From Synergistaceae bacterium (GTDB lineage Bacteria > Synergistota > Synergistia > Synergistales > Synergistaceae): DNA of 5,467 bases. The stretch is taken from contig JAQVPO010000099.1 of the NCBI GenBank assembly GCA_028702015.1, positions 1-5,467 of the forward strand, given 5' to 3'. Below are positions 5,440-5,467 of the stretch, one piece after another (position 1 is the first letter of the stretch; each line of letters starts with the position of its first letter). The position numbers were made by a program, and so were the translations under genes. The notes beneath the pieces are model-generated. The model had not been told where the DNA came from. It did not search any database and saw only the letters and a program-made list of their open reading frames with translations.

Positions 5440-5467
5440 ATGGCAATGATCCAACAGAGAATCCGAG
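5440..5467 (+). CDS. Start of an unidentified gene, cut by the window edge
   Basis: ATG 5440 is preceded by GGAG (5430-5433) at a 6-nt spacing, and nine codons (MAMIQQRIR) remain open to the window end. The promoter-like sequence upstream gives a sensible leader length. An in-frame GTG at 5410 could extend the protein by ten residues (beginning with NQTVEAEIK after the start) but has no ribosome binding site. Nine residues are too few to name a family. The same sequence could instead be the beginning of a structured leader such as a T-box, which I consider less likely. Confidence 0.45.

Noticed and set aside
1..5467. CRISPR array, insertion sequence, tRNA or phage-like signals
   Set aside because: No regularly spaced repeats, transposase frames, terminal inverted repeats or tRNA-like folds were seen; the genes are housekeeping or common accessory families.

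Overview
The window looks like ordinary chromosomal DNA from a diderm anaerobic bacterium. The gene mix suggests Synergistota: a fused TRAP transporter permease, an LpxL/HtrB-type acyltransferase (which implies an outer membrane), a YerC/YecD TrpR-like regulator and a short 'type 3' prolyl-tRNA synthetase. Moderate GC with good Shine-Dalgarno sites fits this. It is an inference from gene content and protein style; Negativicutes or another diderm low-to-mid-GC lineage is not excluded.

Layout. (1) 1-1151, plus strand: the C-terminal part of a TRAP transporter permease whose start lies upstream, closed by a strong intrinsic terminator. (2) 1240-3092, plus strand: three closely spaced genes that probably form one transcript. 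They are a half-length AbrB-family membrane protein, a lysophospholipid/lipid A-type acyltransferase, and a small RNase H-fold nuclease of the YqgF/RuvX kind that overlaps the acyltransferase end. The candidate promoter for this unit is embedded in the preceding terminator. (3) 3093-3195: a short convergent junction with a candidate terminator for each direction. (4) 3196-3516, minus strand: a YerC/YecD-type helix-turn-helix protein. (5) 3517-3711: a divergent regulatory region with a candidate promoter on each strand and an 18-bp dyad at the start-site region of the plus-strand promoter. (6) 3712-5154, plus strand: proS, complete, followed by an intrinsic terminator. (7) 5275-5467: an AT-rich spacer, a good -35 box with a weak -10 box, and what is most likely the first codons of the next gene, cut by the window edge.

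The genes do not form one obvious pathway: solute uptake, envelope lipid acylation, nucleic-acid processing, regulation and translation sit side by side. I see no mobile element, CRISPR array, tRNA or rRNA, and no convincing new system. The most useful observations are local: the promoter/terminator overlap, the diverged YqgF-like protein, the reciprocal terminators, the proS dyad, and the degenerate zinc site of ProS.
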